Program-made: the position numbers and the translations under genes
NCBI RefSeq assembly: GCF_025753855.1
Contig: NZ_JAOWPT010000002.1
Span: forward strand, 62,001 to 126,000
DNA from: Mesorhizobium sp. ZC-5
GTDB lineage: Bacteria; Pseudomonadota; Alphaproteobacteria; Rhizobiales; Rhizobiaceae
Length of the DNA stretch: 64,000 nucleotides
Reading direction: 5' to 3'
The notes under the pieces: model-generated
What the model was told of the DNA's origin: nothing
Databases searched by the model: none
The model's input: the letters and a program-made list of their open reading frames with translations, nothing else
In this document: positions 41,628-52,795 of the stretch, piece after piece
Layout of the letters: each line of letters opens with the position of its first letter
Numbering within the stretch: the stretch's first letter is position 1

Positions 41628-44262
41628 TCACGATTCTCTGCGGGACGACAATCAACTTCCGCGGCTGTTTGCCATCCAGCGCCTTCTGCACGAAGTCCAG
41701 ATCGAGCACCGCTTTTTCGACCGTACCTTGGTCTGCGTCGCGGGCAATTGTCAAATCGCCACGCTTCTTGCCGTTGATTTGCACCGGATAGATTACGTCG
41801 TTGTCAACCGTCAGCGCCGGGTCGAATTCCGGCCAGCGGCGGTTGGCCACGAACCCCTCGCCGCCGAGAGCCGCCCAGCATTCCTCGGCCAGATGCGGCA
41901 TCATCGGCGCGACCATGATGATCAGAAATTCCAGCGCCTGGCGGCAGGCCGCCTTGAGTTCGGAATCCGCTGTTCCAGCCGCAACGGCATTGAGCGCGGG
42001 CTGGATCGCATTGGTCAGTTCATAGAGCCGCGCGATACCTTTGTTAAAGGCGATCTTCTCGATATCCTCGGCAACCAGCCGGGCGGTCTTGTGCGCGATA
42101 CGCGAGATGGCCAGGCCCTCGCCGCCACCGGCCTGCCTGGGCGCAACGCCGTCCAACGGGGCCGCCGTTTCCGATACCAGGCGCCAGACACGCTGGACGA
42201 AGCGGTGCGCACCCTCGACGCCGGCCTCGGTCCACACGACGTCACGTTCCGGTGGCGAATCGGACAATACGAAGAAGCGCGCGGTATCGACGCCGTAGCT
42301 GGCCAGGATGTCGTTCGGATCGACGACGTTCTTCTTCGACTTCGACATCTTCTCGATCGGGCCGATCTCGACCGGCGATCCATCGGATAAGAGGGACGCC
42401 CTGCGGTCGCCGTCGATGGCCTCGATTTTGACGTCGATCGGCATAACCCAGGTGCCGTTTGGCCCGGCACCACCGATGCGATACGTCTCGTGCACGACCA
42501 TGCCCTGCGTAAACAGCCCCTCGAAAGGCTCTTCGACCACATTCAGGTGCCCGGTCGCCTTCATGGCGCGGGTGAAGAAGCGCGAGTAGAGCAGGTGCAG
42601 GATGGCGTGCTCGATGCCGCCGATATATTGCCTGACCGGCAGCCAGCCGTTCTGGCCGTCGACCGCCGAGAGCGTGGTCGGCGCATCCTCGTTCCACGGA
42701 TCGGTGAAGCGGGCGAAATACCAGGACGAGTCGACAAACGTATCCATTGTATCGGTGTCGCGCCGTGCCGGCTTGCCGCATTGCGGGCAGTCGGCGTGCT
42801 TCCAGGTCGGATGGTGGTCGAGCGGATTACCCGGCTTGTCGAAGCTCAGATCCATCGGCAGTTCGACCGGCAGATCCTTGGCCGGCACCGGAACCGCACC
42901 GCAATCATCGCAATAGATCACCGGGATCGGCGCACCCCAGCAGCGCTGGCGCGAGATCAGCCAGTCGCGCAGCCGGAACTGCACCTTGCGTTCGCCTTGC
43001 GGGCGATTGCCGACGGTGACACCGGAAAGCCGTTGCGCCACCTCATCGAACGCCTCTTTCGGCTTCATGCCGTCAAGGAAGCGCGAATTGATCATCACCC
43101 CGTCGTCGACATAGGCTTCGTCGATGATCTGGAAGGTCTTTTCGTCAGCGCCTTCCGGCATGACGACAGGCACCACGGGCAGGCCGTATTTATTGGCGAA
43201 GTCGAGGTCGCGCTGGTCTCCCGACGGGCAGCCGAAAATGGCGCCCGTGCCGTAGTCCATCAGCACGAAATTGGCGACGTAGACCGGCAGTGTCCAACTG
43301 TCGTCAAAGGGGTGCACGACGCGAATGCCCGTGTCGATCCCTTTCTTCTCGGCGGTCTCGATCTCGACCGCCGAGGTGCCGCCGCGCCGGATCTCCTCGA
43401 TGAAGGCCGCCAGCGCAGGGTTGTTCTCGGCTGCCTTCGCCGCCAGCGGATGATCGCCGGCGATCGCCATGAAGGAGGCGCCGAAGATCGTGTCGGGGCG
43501 GGTCGTGTAGACCTCCAGTTCGGATTCACCGCCCGGCGCCGTGCCCTCGGCGATCGGCCAGCGGATCAGCAGGCCTTCCGACCGGCCGATCCAGTTCTCC
43601 TGCATCAGCCGCACCTTTTCCGGCCACCGGTCCAGAGTCGCGAGGCTGTCGAGCAATTCCTGGCTCATCGACGTGATCTTGAAGAACCACTGCGTCAGGT
43701 CGCGCTTTTCGACCAGGGCGCCCGAGCGCCAGCCGCGGCCATCGATGACCTGCTCGTTGGCGAGCACCGTCATGTCTTCCGGGTCCCAGTTGACCTTGGC
43801 CGATTTCCGCTCGACCAGGCCGGCCTTCCAGAAATCCAGGAACATCTTCTGCTGGTGCTTGTAGTAGCTCGGATCGCAGGTTGCGATCTCTCTGCTCCAG
43901 TCGAGCGACAGGCCGAGCGTCTTCAGCTGGCCCTTCATCGTGGCGATGTTTTCATAGGTCCAGTCGCGTGGATTGACCTTGTTGTCACGCGCGGCGTTCT
44001 CGGCCGGCAGGCCAAAGGCGTCCCAGCCCATCGGGTGCAGCACGTTGAAGCCTTGCGCGCGCTTGTAGCGCGCGACGACATCGCCCATCGCATAGTTGCG
44101 GACATGGCCGATATGGATGCGCCCGGACGGATAGGGAAACATCTCGAGCACATAGTATTTCGGGCGCGGGTCTTCGTTCTTCGCCTCGAAGAGTTTTGCC
44201 TCGTCCCAGGCTTTTTGCCATTTCGGTTCGGCCGCGCGGGGATTGTATCGTTCGGTTGCCAT
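41614..44262 (-). CDS. leuS: Leucyl-tRNA synthetase
   Basis: An 882-residue class I synthetase. The HIGH box is in [21 protein letters not shown] near residue 45. The CP1 editing domain contains [18 protein letters not shown] near 250, and the KMSKS loop is [18 protein letters not shown] near 640. The C-terminal anticodon region ends [16 protein letters not shown]. All parts are intact and the length is normal. It is followed by lptE and faces the YggS gene. Confidence 0.98.
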   Translation of the reverse strand: MATERYNPRAAEPKWQKAWDEAKLFEAKNEDPRPKYYVLEMFPYPSGRIHIGHVRNYAMGDVVARYKRAQGFNVLHPMGWDAFGLPAENAARDNKVNPRDWTYENIATMKGQLKTLGLSLDWSREIATCDPSYYKHQQKMFLDFWKAGLVERKSAKVNWDPEDMTVLANEQVIDGRGWRSGALVEKRDLTQWFFKITSMSQELLDSLATLDRWPEKVRLMQENWIGRSEGLLIRWPIAEGTAPGGESELEVYTTRPDTIFGASFMAIAGDHPLAAKAAENNPALAAFIEEIRRGGTSAVEIETAEKKGIDTGIRVVHPFDDSWTLPVYVANFVLMDYGTGAIFGCPSGDQRDLDFANKYGLPVVPVVMPEGADEKTFQIIDEAYVDDGVMINSRFLDGMKPKEAFDEVAQRLSGVTVGNRPQGERKVQFRLRDWLISRQRCWGAPIPVIYCDDCGAVPVPAKDLPVELPMDLSFDKPGNPLDHHPTWKHADCPQCGKPARRDTDTMDTFVDSSWYFARFTDPWNEDAPTTLSAVDGQNGWLPVRQYIGGIEHAILHLLYSRFFTRAMKATGHLNVVEEPFEGLFTQGMVVHETYRIGGAGPNGTWVMPIDVKIEAIDGDRRASLLSDGSPVEIGPIEKMSKSKKNVVDPNDILASYGVDTARFFVLSDSPPERDVVWTEAGVEGAHRFVQRVWRLVSETAAPLDGVAPRQAGGGEGLAISRIAHKTARLVAEDIEKIAFNKGIARLYELTNAIQPALNAVAAGTADSELKAACRQALEFLIIMVAPMMPHLAEECWAALGGEGFVANRRWPEFDPALTVDNDVIYPVQINGKKRGDLTIARDADQGTVEKAVLDLDFVQKALDGKQPRKLIVVPQRIVNVVV

Positions 44263-44368
44263 GCCCGTTATTTCGCCTATGAAGAATGCGGGAGACGTTC
44301 ACCATGGTTTGCCGGACCCGTCAACACCGCGGGCCTGGAAGTGCATGCAAATTAAGGCGGTTTCAGGC

Positions 44369-45031
44369 ATGAGCGACGCGGTCCAGCGATTGCAGCAGGT
44401 GAGAGAGCGAATCGCCGCGGCCGAAAAGGAAGCAGCGCGACAAACGGGCGACGTCATCCTCGTCGCAGTGTCGAAAACCTTCTCGGCGGACGATATCCGG
44501 CCCGTCATCGAGGCCGGGCAGCGTACCTTCGGCGAGAACCGCGTGCAGGAAGCGACAAGCAAATGGCCGGCGCTGAAAGCGGAATTTCCCGACCTCGAAC
44601 TGCATCTGATCGGTCCGCTTCAATCCAACAAGGCCAAGGAGGCCGTCGCTCTATTCGACGCGATCGAAACAGTGGACCGCGAAAAAATCGCGGCGGCCCT
44701 GGCGGCGGAGATGAAGAAGCAGGCCAAGGCACCAAAGCTCTACGTACAGGTCAACACCGGTTCGGAACCGCAGAAGGCCGGCATCGAGCCCCGCGAGGCA
44801 GTCGCATTCGTAGCGCGCTGCCGCGATGTCCATGGTCTCGCCATCGAAGGGCTGATGTGCATCCCGCCCGCCGACGAAAATCCCGGGCCTCACTTCGCGC
44901 TGCTCGAAAAGCTGGCGCGGGAGGCTGGCGTCGACAAGCTTTCCATGGGCATGTCCGGCGACTACGAACTGGCGGTCCGCTTCGGAGCTACATCGGTGCG
45001 GGTCGGCTCGGCCATTTTCGGCAGCCGGTAA
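44369..45031 (+). CDS. YggS-family pyridoxal phosphate homeostasis protein
   Basis: A 220-residue TIM-barrel PLP-binding protein. From the ATG at 44369 it reads MSDAVQRLQQVRERIAAAEKEA. The PLP lysine is in VILVAVSKTFSADDIRPVIEAG. FGENRVQEA, LHLIGPLQSNKAKEAV, YVQVNTGSEPQKAGI and LSMGMSGDYELAVRFGATSVRVGSAIFG complete the family pattern. The proteins bind and buffer PLP and have no catalytic activity known. It is divergent from leuS. Confidence 0.95.
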   Translation: MSDAVQRLQQVRERIAAAEKEAARQTGDVILVAVSKTFSADDIRPVIEAGQRTFGENRVQEATSKWPALKAEFPDLELHLIGPLQSNKAKEAVALFDAIETVDREKIAAALAAEMKKQAKAPKLYVQVNTGSEPQKAGIEPREAVAFVARCRDVHGLAIEGLMCIPPADENPGPHFALLEKLAREAGVDKLSMGMSGDYELAVRFGATSVRVGSAIFGSR

Positions 45032-45041
45032 GCCCGCTCCC

Positions 45042-45959
45042 TCAGAACTTCAAGTTCTCCACCAGGAAGTCGACAAAGGCCCGCACCCGCGCTGGAAGAT
45101 ATTTGCCCTGGCCGACATAGACGGCGTGGACCGGCTCCTCCTCGCCCGGATTGAACTCCTCGAGCAGGGGCACCAGCCGTCCGGCGGCGATATCCGGCCC
45201 GATATGCCAAAGCGCATGCTTCGCGATGCCGCCGCCTGACAATGCCATCAGCCGCATCGATTCGCCGTCGCTGACCAGCGACTTGCCGGATGGCATGACG
45301 CTGACCTTCTCCCCTTCGGGACCGGTGAAATGCCAGCCTTCGACATGGCGTGCGAAGCAGAAGCCCAGCACGGTGTGGCGATGCAGGTCGGCGGGCGTCC
45401 TGGGCGTGCCATGCGCCGCGAGATAAGAGGGCGACGCCACGACCGTCATGCGGCTTTGTCCGAGCTTGCGCGCGACGAGGCTCGATTCGGCGAGCGGCCC
45501 GGCGCGGATTGCGAGGTCGGCACGCTCCTCCATAAGGTCGACGACGCGGTCGGTGAGTGACAGGTCGACTGATATTTCCGGGTTGAGCTCGAGGAATTTC
45601 GGAATAAGCGGGATCAGCTTGTGCTGGCCGAACGGCACCAGGCAATTGACGCGCAGCCGGCCCCGCGGTGCCGCGCCTTGCGCCGCTTCACGTTCGGCGG
45701 CGGCGATTTCGGCGAGGATACGCAACCCGCTTTCGTAGAAGGCGACACCTTCCGGCGTGACCTGCAATTTGCGGGTTGAGCGACGCAGCAGCCGCGCGCC
45801 AAGGCGATCCTCCAGCCGCGCAATCAGCTTGCTGACCGCTGATGGCGTCATCCTGAGTTCTCGTGCCGCTGCCGAAAAGCCCTGTGCCTCGACGACGCGG
45901 ATAAAAACTTCGATCTCGCCGGAACGGTTGATGTCGATGCGACCCATTCGTGAATTCAT
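45042..45959 (-). CDS. LysR-family transcriptional regulator
   Basis: A 305-residue LysR protein. The N-terminal HTH is at about 15-60 (EIEVFIRVVEAQGFSAAARELRMTPSAVSKLIARLEDRLG, then LLRRSTRKLQVT). The effector domain follows (GRLRVNCLVPFGQHKLIPLIPKFLELNPEISVDL). It is divergent from an MFS transporter gene with a 109-bp gap, the classical layout for LysR control of an adjacent exporter and the AKR gene behind it. The effector is unknown. An internal ATG at 45947 is an alternative start. Confidence 0.92.
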   Translation of the reverse strand: MNSRMGRIDINRSGEIEVFIRVVEAQGFSAAARELRMTPSAVSKLIARLEDRLGARLLRRSTRKLQVTPEGVAFYESGLRILAEIAAAEREAAQGAAPRGRLRVNCLVPFGQHKLIPLIPKFLELNPEISVDLSLTDRVVDLMEERADLAIRAGPLAESSLVARKLGQSRMTVVASPSYLAAHGTPRTPADLHRHTVLGFCFARHVEGWHFTGPEGEKVSVMPSGKSLVSDGESMRLMALSGGGIAKHALWHIGPDIAAGRLVPLLEEFNPGEEEPVHAVYVGQGKYLPARVRAFVDFLVENLKF

Positions 45960-46068
45960 TTCACAAAAACTGTGCCGGGATCAAGGCTGGTTCACAGCCA
46001 CCCGTATGACGATCTAACGGGTTCAGCCGCGGATGCGACTTGCCAATCTATGATTCGGGGACCCTGTC

Positions 46069-47265
46069 ATGCCTCTTGCACTCTATGCCCTCACCGCCGG
46101 AGCCTTCGGCATCGGCGTCACCGAATTCGTCATCATGGGCCTGCTGCTTGACGTCAGCGCCGACCTCGGCGTCTCGATCTCGGCGGCGGGTATGCTCATT
46201 TCCGGCTATGCGCTGGGCGTCGTGGTTGGTGCGCCGTTGCTCGGCGCCATAACCGGCCGCTGGTCGAAGAAGACCCTGCTCATCGCCCTGATGGTCGTCT
46301 TCACCGCCGGCAACCTCGCCTGTGCGCTGGCGCCCGACTACTGGACGCTGATGGCGGCCCGCGTGCTCACGGCTTTCGCGCATGCTTCCTTCTTCGGTGT
46401 CGGCTCGGTCGTCGCCACCGGCCTGGTGCCCGCCAACAAGAAGGCCTCGGCCATCGCCGTGATGTTCACCGGCCTGACCGTCGCCAACATCCTCGGCGTT
46501 CCTTTCGGTACCTGGCTCGGCCAGGCCTATGGCTGGCGTTCGACCTTCTGGGCCGTAACGCTGGTCGGGGTGATCGCCATCGCTGTGATTGCGCTGCTGG
46601 TGCCGCGCGACAAGCCGTCGAGCGGCCAGGAGGAAAGCTCCGGCAGCGCGCTTGCCGTGCTCGGCCGCCGCGCGGTGCAGCTTGGCCTGTTGACCACGGT
46701 GCTGTCCTGGGTAGGCGTCTTCGCCGGCTTCACCTACATCGCTCCGATCCTGACTGAGATTACCGGCTTTTCCGAAGCGGCGGTGTCACCGATTCTGATG
46801 GTGTTCGGCGGCGGGCTCATCGTCGGCAACATTCTCGGGGGACGTCTGGCCGACAAGCGCTTGGTGCCGACCCTGCTGGGCAGTCTCGTCGCGCTGGCGC
46901 TGGTGCTGTTTGCCATGACCTTCGCCATCCACAGCCAGGTGCTGGCGGTCGTCACCATCGGCCTGTTCGGCGCCGCCGCCTTCGCCACTGTCGCACCGCT
47001 GCAGATCTGGGTGCTCCAGAAGGCAGAAGGTGCCGGCCAGGGCCTCGCTTCGTCGTTCAATATTGCCGCCTTCAACCTCGGCAACGCCATCGGCGCCTGG
47101 CTCGGCGGCTTCGTCATCGACCACGGCCCCGGCCTCGGCGCCATCACCTGGGTTGCCGGCCTGGTGCCGCTCGCCGCACTTGCCGTCGCGATCCTGGCAC
47201 TGCGCCGCGAGAAGCATAGCGAACAGCTTGCACCTGCCGTGGCTTGTCCCGGCGCTGCAGAGTAA
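46069..47265 (+). CDS. MFS transporter, DHA1 / AraJ-like
   Basis: A 398-residue drug/sugar-type exporter with twelve hydrophobic segments. The start PLALYALTAGAFGIGVTEFVIMGLLLDVSADLGVS is the AraJ/PbuE/YdhP pattern; motif A is GAITGRWSKKTLLI. Helices 5-6 include GWRSTFWAVTLVGVIAIAV. It probably effluxes a small organic compound. It is divergent from the LysR gene and is followed 26 bp later by an aldo/keto reductase, likely co-transcribed. Confidence 0.92.
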   Translation: MPLALYALTAGAFGIGVTEFVIMGLLLDVSADLGVSISAAGMLISGYALGVVVGAPLLGAITGRWSKKTLLIALMVVFTAGNLACALAPDYWTLMAARVLTAFAHASFFGVGSVVATGLVPANKKASAIAVMFTGLTVANILGVPFGTWLGQAYGWRSTFWAVTLVGVIAIAVIALLVPRDKPSSGQEESSGSALAVLGRRAVQLGLLTTVLSWVGVFAGFTYIAPILTEITGFSEAAVSPILMVFGGGLIVGNILGGRLADKRLVPTLLGSLVALALVLFAMTFAIHSQVLAVVTIGLFGAAAFATVAPLQIWVLQKAEGAGQGLASSFNIAAFNLGNAIGAWLGGFVIDHGPGLGAITWVAGLVPLAALAVAILALRREKHSEQLAPAVACPGAAE

Positions 47266-47291
47266 CCATCGAAATCATCAGGAGAAGAACC

Positions 47292-48326
47292 ATGGAATAT
47301 CGACGTCTTGGCGCATCCGGCCTGAAAGTGCCGGCCCTGAGCTTCGGTGCGGGAACCTTCGGCGGTTCCGGCCCACTGTTCAGCCATTGGGGCACCAGCG
47401 ATGCCGAGGAGGCGCGGCGGCTGGTCGATATCTGCCTCGAAGCCGGCGTCAACCTGTTCGACACCGCCGATGTCTATTCGAACGGCGCTTCGGAAGAGGT
47501 CCTCGGCGAGGCCATAAGGGGTCGCCGCGACCAGGTGCTTATCTCCACCAAGACCTCGCTGCCGATGGGCGACGGTCCGGCCGATTATGGCTCCTCCCGC
47601 TCGCGTCTGATCAAGGCGGTCGAAGACGCCCTGAAGCGACTCGGCACCGACTACATCGATCTCTTGCAGCTACACGCATTCGACGCCGGCACGCCGGTCG
47701 AGGAAGTCCTCTCCACCCTCGACAACCTCGTGCAGGCGGGCAAGCTGCGTTATATCGGCGTCTCCAATTTTTCCGGCTGGCAGGTGATGAAGTCGCTGGC
47801 GACGGCAGAGAAACACGGCTGGCAACGCTACGTCGCGCACCAGGTCTATTATTCGCTGGTCGGCCGCGATTACGAATGGGAGCTGATGCCGCTCGGCCTC
47901 GACCAGGGCGTCGGCGCGCTGGTGTGGAGCCCGCTCGGCTGGGGCCGGCTCACCGGCAAGATCCGCCGCGGCCAGCCACTGCCCGAAGGCAGCCGGCTGC
48001 ACGATACCGCGAGCTTCGGACCGCCGGTCGACGACGAGCATCTCTACCGCGTCGTCGACGCTCTCGACGAGGTGGCCAGGGAAACCGGCAAGACGGTGCC
48101 GCAAATCGCCATCAACTGGCTCTTGCGGCGGCCGACCGTGTCGTCGGTCATCATTGGCGCCCGCAACGAGGAGCAGCTGCGCCAGAATCTCGGCGCCGTC
48201 GGCTGGGCGCTGACGCCGGAGCAGGTGAAGAAGCTCGACGAGGCGAGCGAAGTGACGGCTGCCTATCCGTATTTCCCCTACCGCCGGCAGGAGGGTTTCG
48301 CGCGGCTCAACCCGCCCGCCGTGTAG
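47292..48326 (+). CDS. Aldo/keto reductase
   Basis: A 344-residue NADPH-dependent oxidoreductase of the YajO/voltage-gated K+ channel beta-like AKR group. The ATG at 47292 has AGGAGAAG upstream. Catalytic tetrad positions are visible: D and Y in NLFDTADVYSNGASEEVLGEA, K in QVLISTKTSLP, H in YIDLLQLHAFDAGTP. The cofactor region is VSSVIIGARNEEQLRQNL. Substrate unknown. It forms a short operon with the MFS gene and ends at a bidirectional terminator. Confidence 0.93.
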   Translation: MEYRRLGASGLKVPALSFGAGTFGGSGPLFSHWGTSDAEEARRLVDICLEAGVNLFDTADVYSNGASEEVLGEAIRGRRDQVLISTKTSLPMGDGPADYGSSRSRLIKAVEDALKRLGTDYIDLLQLHAFDAGTPVEEVLSTLDNLVQAGKLRYIGVSNFSGWQVMKSLATAEKHGWQRYVAHQVYYSLVGRDYEWELMPLGLDQGVGALVWSPLGWGRLTGKIRRGQPLPEGSRLHDTASFGPPVDDEHLYRVVDALDEVARETGKTVPQIAINWLLRRPTVSSVIIGARNEEQLRQNLGAVGWALTPEQVKKLDEASEVTAAYPYFPYRRQEGFARLNPPAV

Positions 48327-48341
48327 GCAGAGCCGAAAATG

Positions 48342-48369
48342 AAAAGGCCGGCATCTCCGCCGGCCTTTT
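48342..48369. terminator. Bidirectional intrinsic terminator
   Basis: AAAAGGCCGGC (48342-48352) and GCCGGCCTTTT (48359-48369) form a perfect 11-bp stem with a 6-nt loop, A-rich on the left and T-rich on the right. It lies between the convergent aldo/keto reductase and the substrate-binding protein gene and can serve both. Confidence 0.93.
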
Positions 48370-48387
48370 GTCGATATCGACGAGGCT

Positions 48388-49494
48388 TTATTCCACCGCG
48401 ACGATCTTGCCGCCTTCCCACTTAAACAGCGAGAAGCTCGGCGAGCTGAGGTCGCCCGTTTCGCCATAGGTCAGCTTGCCGATCGCCGTCGCAACCGGCT
48501 CGCCAGCCTTCAGCGCGGTGGCCACCGCTGTTGCATCTTCGGCGCTGCCTGCCTTCTCGATACCGGCCTTGATCACTTCGACAGCGGCATAGGCGTTGAG
48601 CGTGAAAGCCTCCGGCGGGATGCCCTTCTCGCCCAGCACCTTGACGGCCTCGGCCGAGTCCGGGTTCTTCAGTGCGTCGGTCGCGTTGGTAAAGATCGTT
48701 CCGGCGGCCGCCTCGTTGCCGATGGCCCAGAATTCGCTGTTGGAGAGACCTTCGCCGCCGATGATCGTCGCATTGACGGAAACGTCGCGAAGCTGGCGGG
48801 CGAGCAGACCGCCTTCCGGGTGGTAGCCGCCGAAGTAGATCACCTCGACGTTCTCGGACTTAATGCGGGTGACGAGCGCTGAAAAATCCTTTTCGCCGGG
48901 CGTCAGCGAGCTTTCCATCACTTCGGTGACGCCGCCGGCGTTGAGCGCTGCCTTGAACGCATTGGCGAGGCCCAGGCCATAGGTACCCTTGTCGTTGATG
49001 ATGGCGATCTTCTTGTCCTTGAGGTTCTTCAGCACATAGGCGGCGGCGACTTCCGCCTGCTGGTCGTCGCGGCCGCAAGTCCGGAGCACATTGGTCAGGC
49101 CGCGTGCGGTCAGGTCAGGGGCGGTCGCGGTCGGCGTCACCATCAGCACGCCATTCTCGGCAAAGACATCCGAGGCGGGGATGGCGACACCCGACGTCAC
49201 CGGACCGACGACAAATCGCACGCCGTCGCCGACCAGCTTGTTAGCGGCCGAAACGCCCTGCTTGGGGTCGCCTGCGTCGTCGGCCAGCGTCAGCACCACC
49301 TTTTCGCCAAGGATGCCGCCATTCTTGTTGATGGTTTCGACGGCGGCTTCGGCACCATTCTTGACCTGATCTCCGTACGCCGCGACCGCTCCGGTCAGCG
49401 GTGCGACGAGGCCGATGACGATATCGGCGCGCGCGGTCGTGGTGGACAGAAGGGAGGCCGCCAAGGCGGCGCTCAGCCAGATTTTATTGGTCAT
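48388..49494 (-). CDS. Branched-chain amino acid-type ABC transporter substrate-binding protein
   Basis: A 368-residue periplasmic protein. The second ATG (49494) is chosen because GAGGAG sits 7 bp upstream; 49500 is an alternative. Signal peptide [17 protein letters not shown] is followed by [25 protein letters not shown], the type I fold of LivK/Liv[34 protein letters not shown] and [18 protein letters not shown] are usual. No permease or ATPase gene is nearby, so it is an orphan component serving a transporter elsewhere. Ligand assumed to be a branched-chain or related amino acid. Confidence 0.92.
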   Translation of the reverse strand: MTNKIWLSAALAASLLSTTTARADIVIGLVAPLTGAVAAYGDQVKNGAEAAVETINKNGGILGEKVVLTLADDAGDPKQGVSAANKLVGDGVRFVVGPVTSGVAIPASDVFAENGVLMVTPTATAPDLTARGLTNVLRTCGRDDQQAEVAAAYVLKNLKDKKIAIINDKGTYGLGLANAFKAALNAGGVTEVMESSLTPGEKDFSALVTRIKSENVEVIYFGGYHPEGGLLARQLRDVSVNATIIGGEGLSNSEFWAIGNEAAAGTIFTNATDALKNPDSAEAVKVLGEKGIPPEAFTLNAYAAVEVIKAGIEKAGSAEDATAVATALKAGEPVATAIGKLTYGETGDLSSPSFSLFKWEGGKIVAVE

Positions 49495-49618
49495 GATCAT
49501 ACTCCTCGAGCGTCGGGCCTGCTTGAGGCCCGTTGAAGGCTCGGGGAATACGCTTCCGCGCCGGTCAAGGCAAAGCGATTGCTTTGGGCCAGAAGCCGGC
49601 GAGGATGCTCACCAAACG

Positions 49619-49891
49619 TCAGTGCAGGACCAGTTCGCCGCTGACGTTGCGCCATTCGTTTGGCGAGATCAGCTTCTTGTGGGTGTAGGCGACCGAATGC
49701 AGCGGGCCGTCGAGCTTGGTCTTCCAGAAATCGATGAACCGATAGAGCGCCGGAAACTTCGGCGCCAGGTCGTAGTGCTGCCAGATGAACGTCTGCAGCA
49801 CATGCGGATGATCCGGCAGGTGGTAGAGAATTTGTGCCGTGGTGAGGCCGTAGCCCTTCAGCATCAGTTCCATTTCGGCATTGTCACGCAT
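49619..49891 (-). CDS. Usg family protein
   Basis: A 90-residue protein from the ATG at 49891 (MRDNAEMELMLKGYGLTTAQ), chosen because GGAGGA lies 6 bp upstream. The whole sequence (ILYHLPDHPHVLQTFIWQHYDLAPKFPALYRFIDFWKTKLDGPLHSV, ending ISPNEWRNVSGELVLH) is the Usg family found in alphaproteobacteria, named from its place near trp genes in some species. The molecular function is not known to me. It is a single gene here. Confidence 0.85.
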   Translation of the reverse strand: MRDNAEMELMLKGYGLTTAQILYHLPDHPHVLQTFIWQHYDLAPKFPALYRFIDFWKTKLDGPLHSVAYTHKKLISPNEWRNVSGELVLH

Positions 49892-50207
49892 GGCCGTCCT
49901 CCAGCGCTCCGTTGTCTCCTCCACGTCGCGAAGTGTGCGCCGCGATTGTTAATCGTCTATTGAAATGCGGTCGGCCGCAACTCGTTTCCACAACAAAAAC
50001 AGGATGTTGGCAGCCGGCACAAGCGAGTGCTGATTATCCGGCTCGGCCAAACCAAGCATGAAGTGCGGCATGCCGCCACGCGAATCCAACGTCTAATATT
50101 GTGGTCGGCGGTCAAATGATAATAATGCCGGCGAAATCATCGATGGCGATCGTCTGTTTGCGGCTTCAAGCCGCCAGCCGTTGGAAATTTGGGAGGAAGT
50201 GCCGAAA

Positions 50208-52175
<1,968 letters not shown>

Positions 52176-52186
52176 GTCCTGCAACC

Positions 52187-52205
52187 TTTGATTTACACAA
52201 TCAAA
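52187..52205. repeat. 7-bp inverted repeat TTTGATT-N5-AATCAAA
   Basis: TTTGATT (52187-52193) and AATCAAA (52199-52205) flank TACAC immediately upstream of the -35 element proposed for the CxxC microprotein gene, in an unusually AT-rich stretch 12 bp after acs. It has no T run and is better read as an operator than as a terminator of acs. Confidence 0.45.
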
Positions 52206-52207
52206 TA

Positions 52208-52235
52208 TTGCAATTTTAGCTTGCATAGATACAAT
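52208..52235 (+). promoter_or_regulatory. Candidate promoter of the CxxC microprotein gene
   Basis: TTGCAA (52208-52213), 16 bp, TACAAT (52230-52235). It is followed by a long imperfect inverted repeat (AATCTGGACG...CGTCCGGATT, 52233-52266, with inner arms CCGA/TCGG) that could form a leader hairpin. The ORF starts at 52282. Confidence 0.45.
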
Positions 52236-52281
52236 CTGGACGACCGACTCGATCGGCGTCCGGATTGTAGGGGAGCAAGCG

Positions 52282-52449
52282 ATGAAATACCGTCGGAAGA
52301 ATGGCAGTGACACTTGGCATTTCTGCACGAATTGCAGCAAATGGCCGACTAGTGATTACGTCGAACGCGACTCCAAGCCTACTACAGGCGAGTTGGACAA
52401 CGAGTGTCAGGCGAAAGAAAACAACGGCACCTGCAGCAAGAAGCAATAG
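52282..52449 (+). CDS. CxxC microprotein (55 aa)
   Basis: A 55-residue ORF with ATG at 52282 and GGGGAG 6 bp upstream. It contains WHFCTNCSKWP (a CxxC pair), SKPTTGELDNECQAKE and a final NGTCSKK, so four Cys arranged as C-x2-C...C...C, which could bind zinc. Small proteins with a TWHxCTNC...PTxGELxNxC pattern recur in rhizobia as I remember them, with no assigned role. It has its own promoter-like element and leader hairpin. Confidence 0.7.
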   Translation: MKYRRKNGSDTWHFCTNCSKWPTSDYVERDSKPTTGELDNECQAKENNGTCSKKQ

Positions 52450-52574
52450 CACAACCGGTGGCTGCATCGCCTCGCCGCTCTTCGTCTCCTGCATGAGAGC
52501 GATCGCCTGTGTGGCTTTTTTGCACTTGCGAAAGCGGGCGAAGCACCCCAAGTTTGGGGCGTGTTCAACAGATC

Positions 52575-52589
52575 GAAAGGAGGTGATCC
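52575..52589 (+). promoter_or_regulatory. 15-nt full-length anti-SD complement (extended Shine-Dalgarno)
   Basis: GAAAGGAGGTGATCC is the exact reverse complement of the conserved alphaproteobacterial 16S 3' end GGATCACCTCCTTTC (from memory). It ends one base before the ATG at 52591; the GGAGG core is 7 bp from the ATG, an ideal spacing. A typical Shine-Dalgarno helix is 4-7 bp, so this is exceptional. Confidence 0.8.
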
Positions 52590-52590
52590 G

Positions 52591-52662
52591 ATGTCGAGTG
52601 ATTTCGTTTTCCAGAACGTGGCCTCAGCGGATTGCACTTTCGGGAAGCAGTCTTCCCTTTAA
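52591..52662 (+). CDS. 23-codon micro-ORF behind the extended SD
   Basis: ATG at 52591 to TAA at 52660-52662, encoding MSSDFVFQNVAS followed by ADCTFGKQSSL. The last codons form a hairpin GGGAAG-CAGT-CTTCCC (52642-52657). No similar protein is recognised. The downstream DNA has a UUCG-capped hairpin and a terminator, and the next gene is on the opposite strand, so it is not a leader of any gene in the window. It may be a real peptide or a ribosome-binding RNA element; translation is likely given the SD but not shown. Confidence 0.5.
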   Translation: MSSDFVFQNVASADCTFGKQSSL

Positions 52663-52672
52663 GGCGCGAGAT

Positions 52673-52712
52673 GCGCGGCTTGTGACCTTCGGGTCATAGC
52701 CAGAGGCCGCGC
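52673..52712 (+). ncRNA. UUCG tetraloop hairpin in the micro-ORF transcript
   Basis: TGACC-TTCG-GGTCA (52683-52696) is a classical C(UUCG)G-capped stem. GGCT/AGCC (52677-52680 with 52698-52701) extends it, and GCGCGGC/GCCGCGC (52673-52679 with 52706-52712) offers an outer, partly competing pairing. Together with the terminator downstream this suggests a stable structured RNA end. Confidence 0.5.
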
Positions 52713-52727
52713 CATGGACGGAAACAC

Positions 52728-52761
52728 GGAAGGCCGTTTCTCGAAAGGGAAGCGGCCTTTT
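52728..52761 (+). terminator. Intrinsic terminator of the micro-ORF transcript
   Basis: AAGGCCGTTTC (52730-52740) pairs with GAAGCGGCCTT (52749-52759) in an 11-bp stem with one G-T wobble, and is followed by a TTTT run (52758-52761). It would end a transcript of about 200-250 nt starting upstream of the micro-ORF. Confidence 0.8.
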
Positions 52762-52766
52762 CCTTT

Positions 52767-52795
52767 GTCCACGATCATGGCCTTGGATCGTGGAC
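52767..52795. repeat. 10-bp inverted repeat GTCCACGATC / GATCGTGGAC
   Basis: Perfect arms at 52767-52776 and 52786-52795 with a 9-nt spacer, between the micro-ORF terminator and the end of the nuclease gene. No T run follows on either strand, so it is not a simple intrinsic terminator; it may be a processing or protein site. Confidence 0.55.

Noticed and set aside
42490-44355. 621-codon plus-strand ORF opposite leuS
   Set aside because: Antisense shadow of leucyl-tRNA synthetase.
45970-45997. CTGTG...CACAG as a LysR operator between the regulator and MFS genes
   Set aside because: Arms of 5 bp with an 18-bp spacer are too weak and do not give the T-N11-A core.
50000-50207. Sigma-54-like or sigma-70-like promoter before acs
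   Set aside because: No GG-N10-GC element with the full TGGCAC/TTGC context and no pair of hexamers with acceptable spacing was found.
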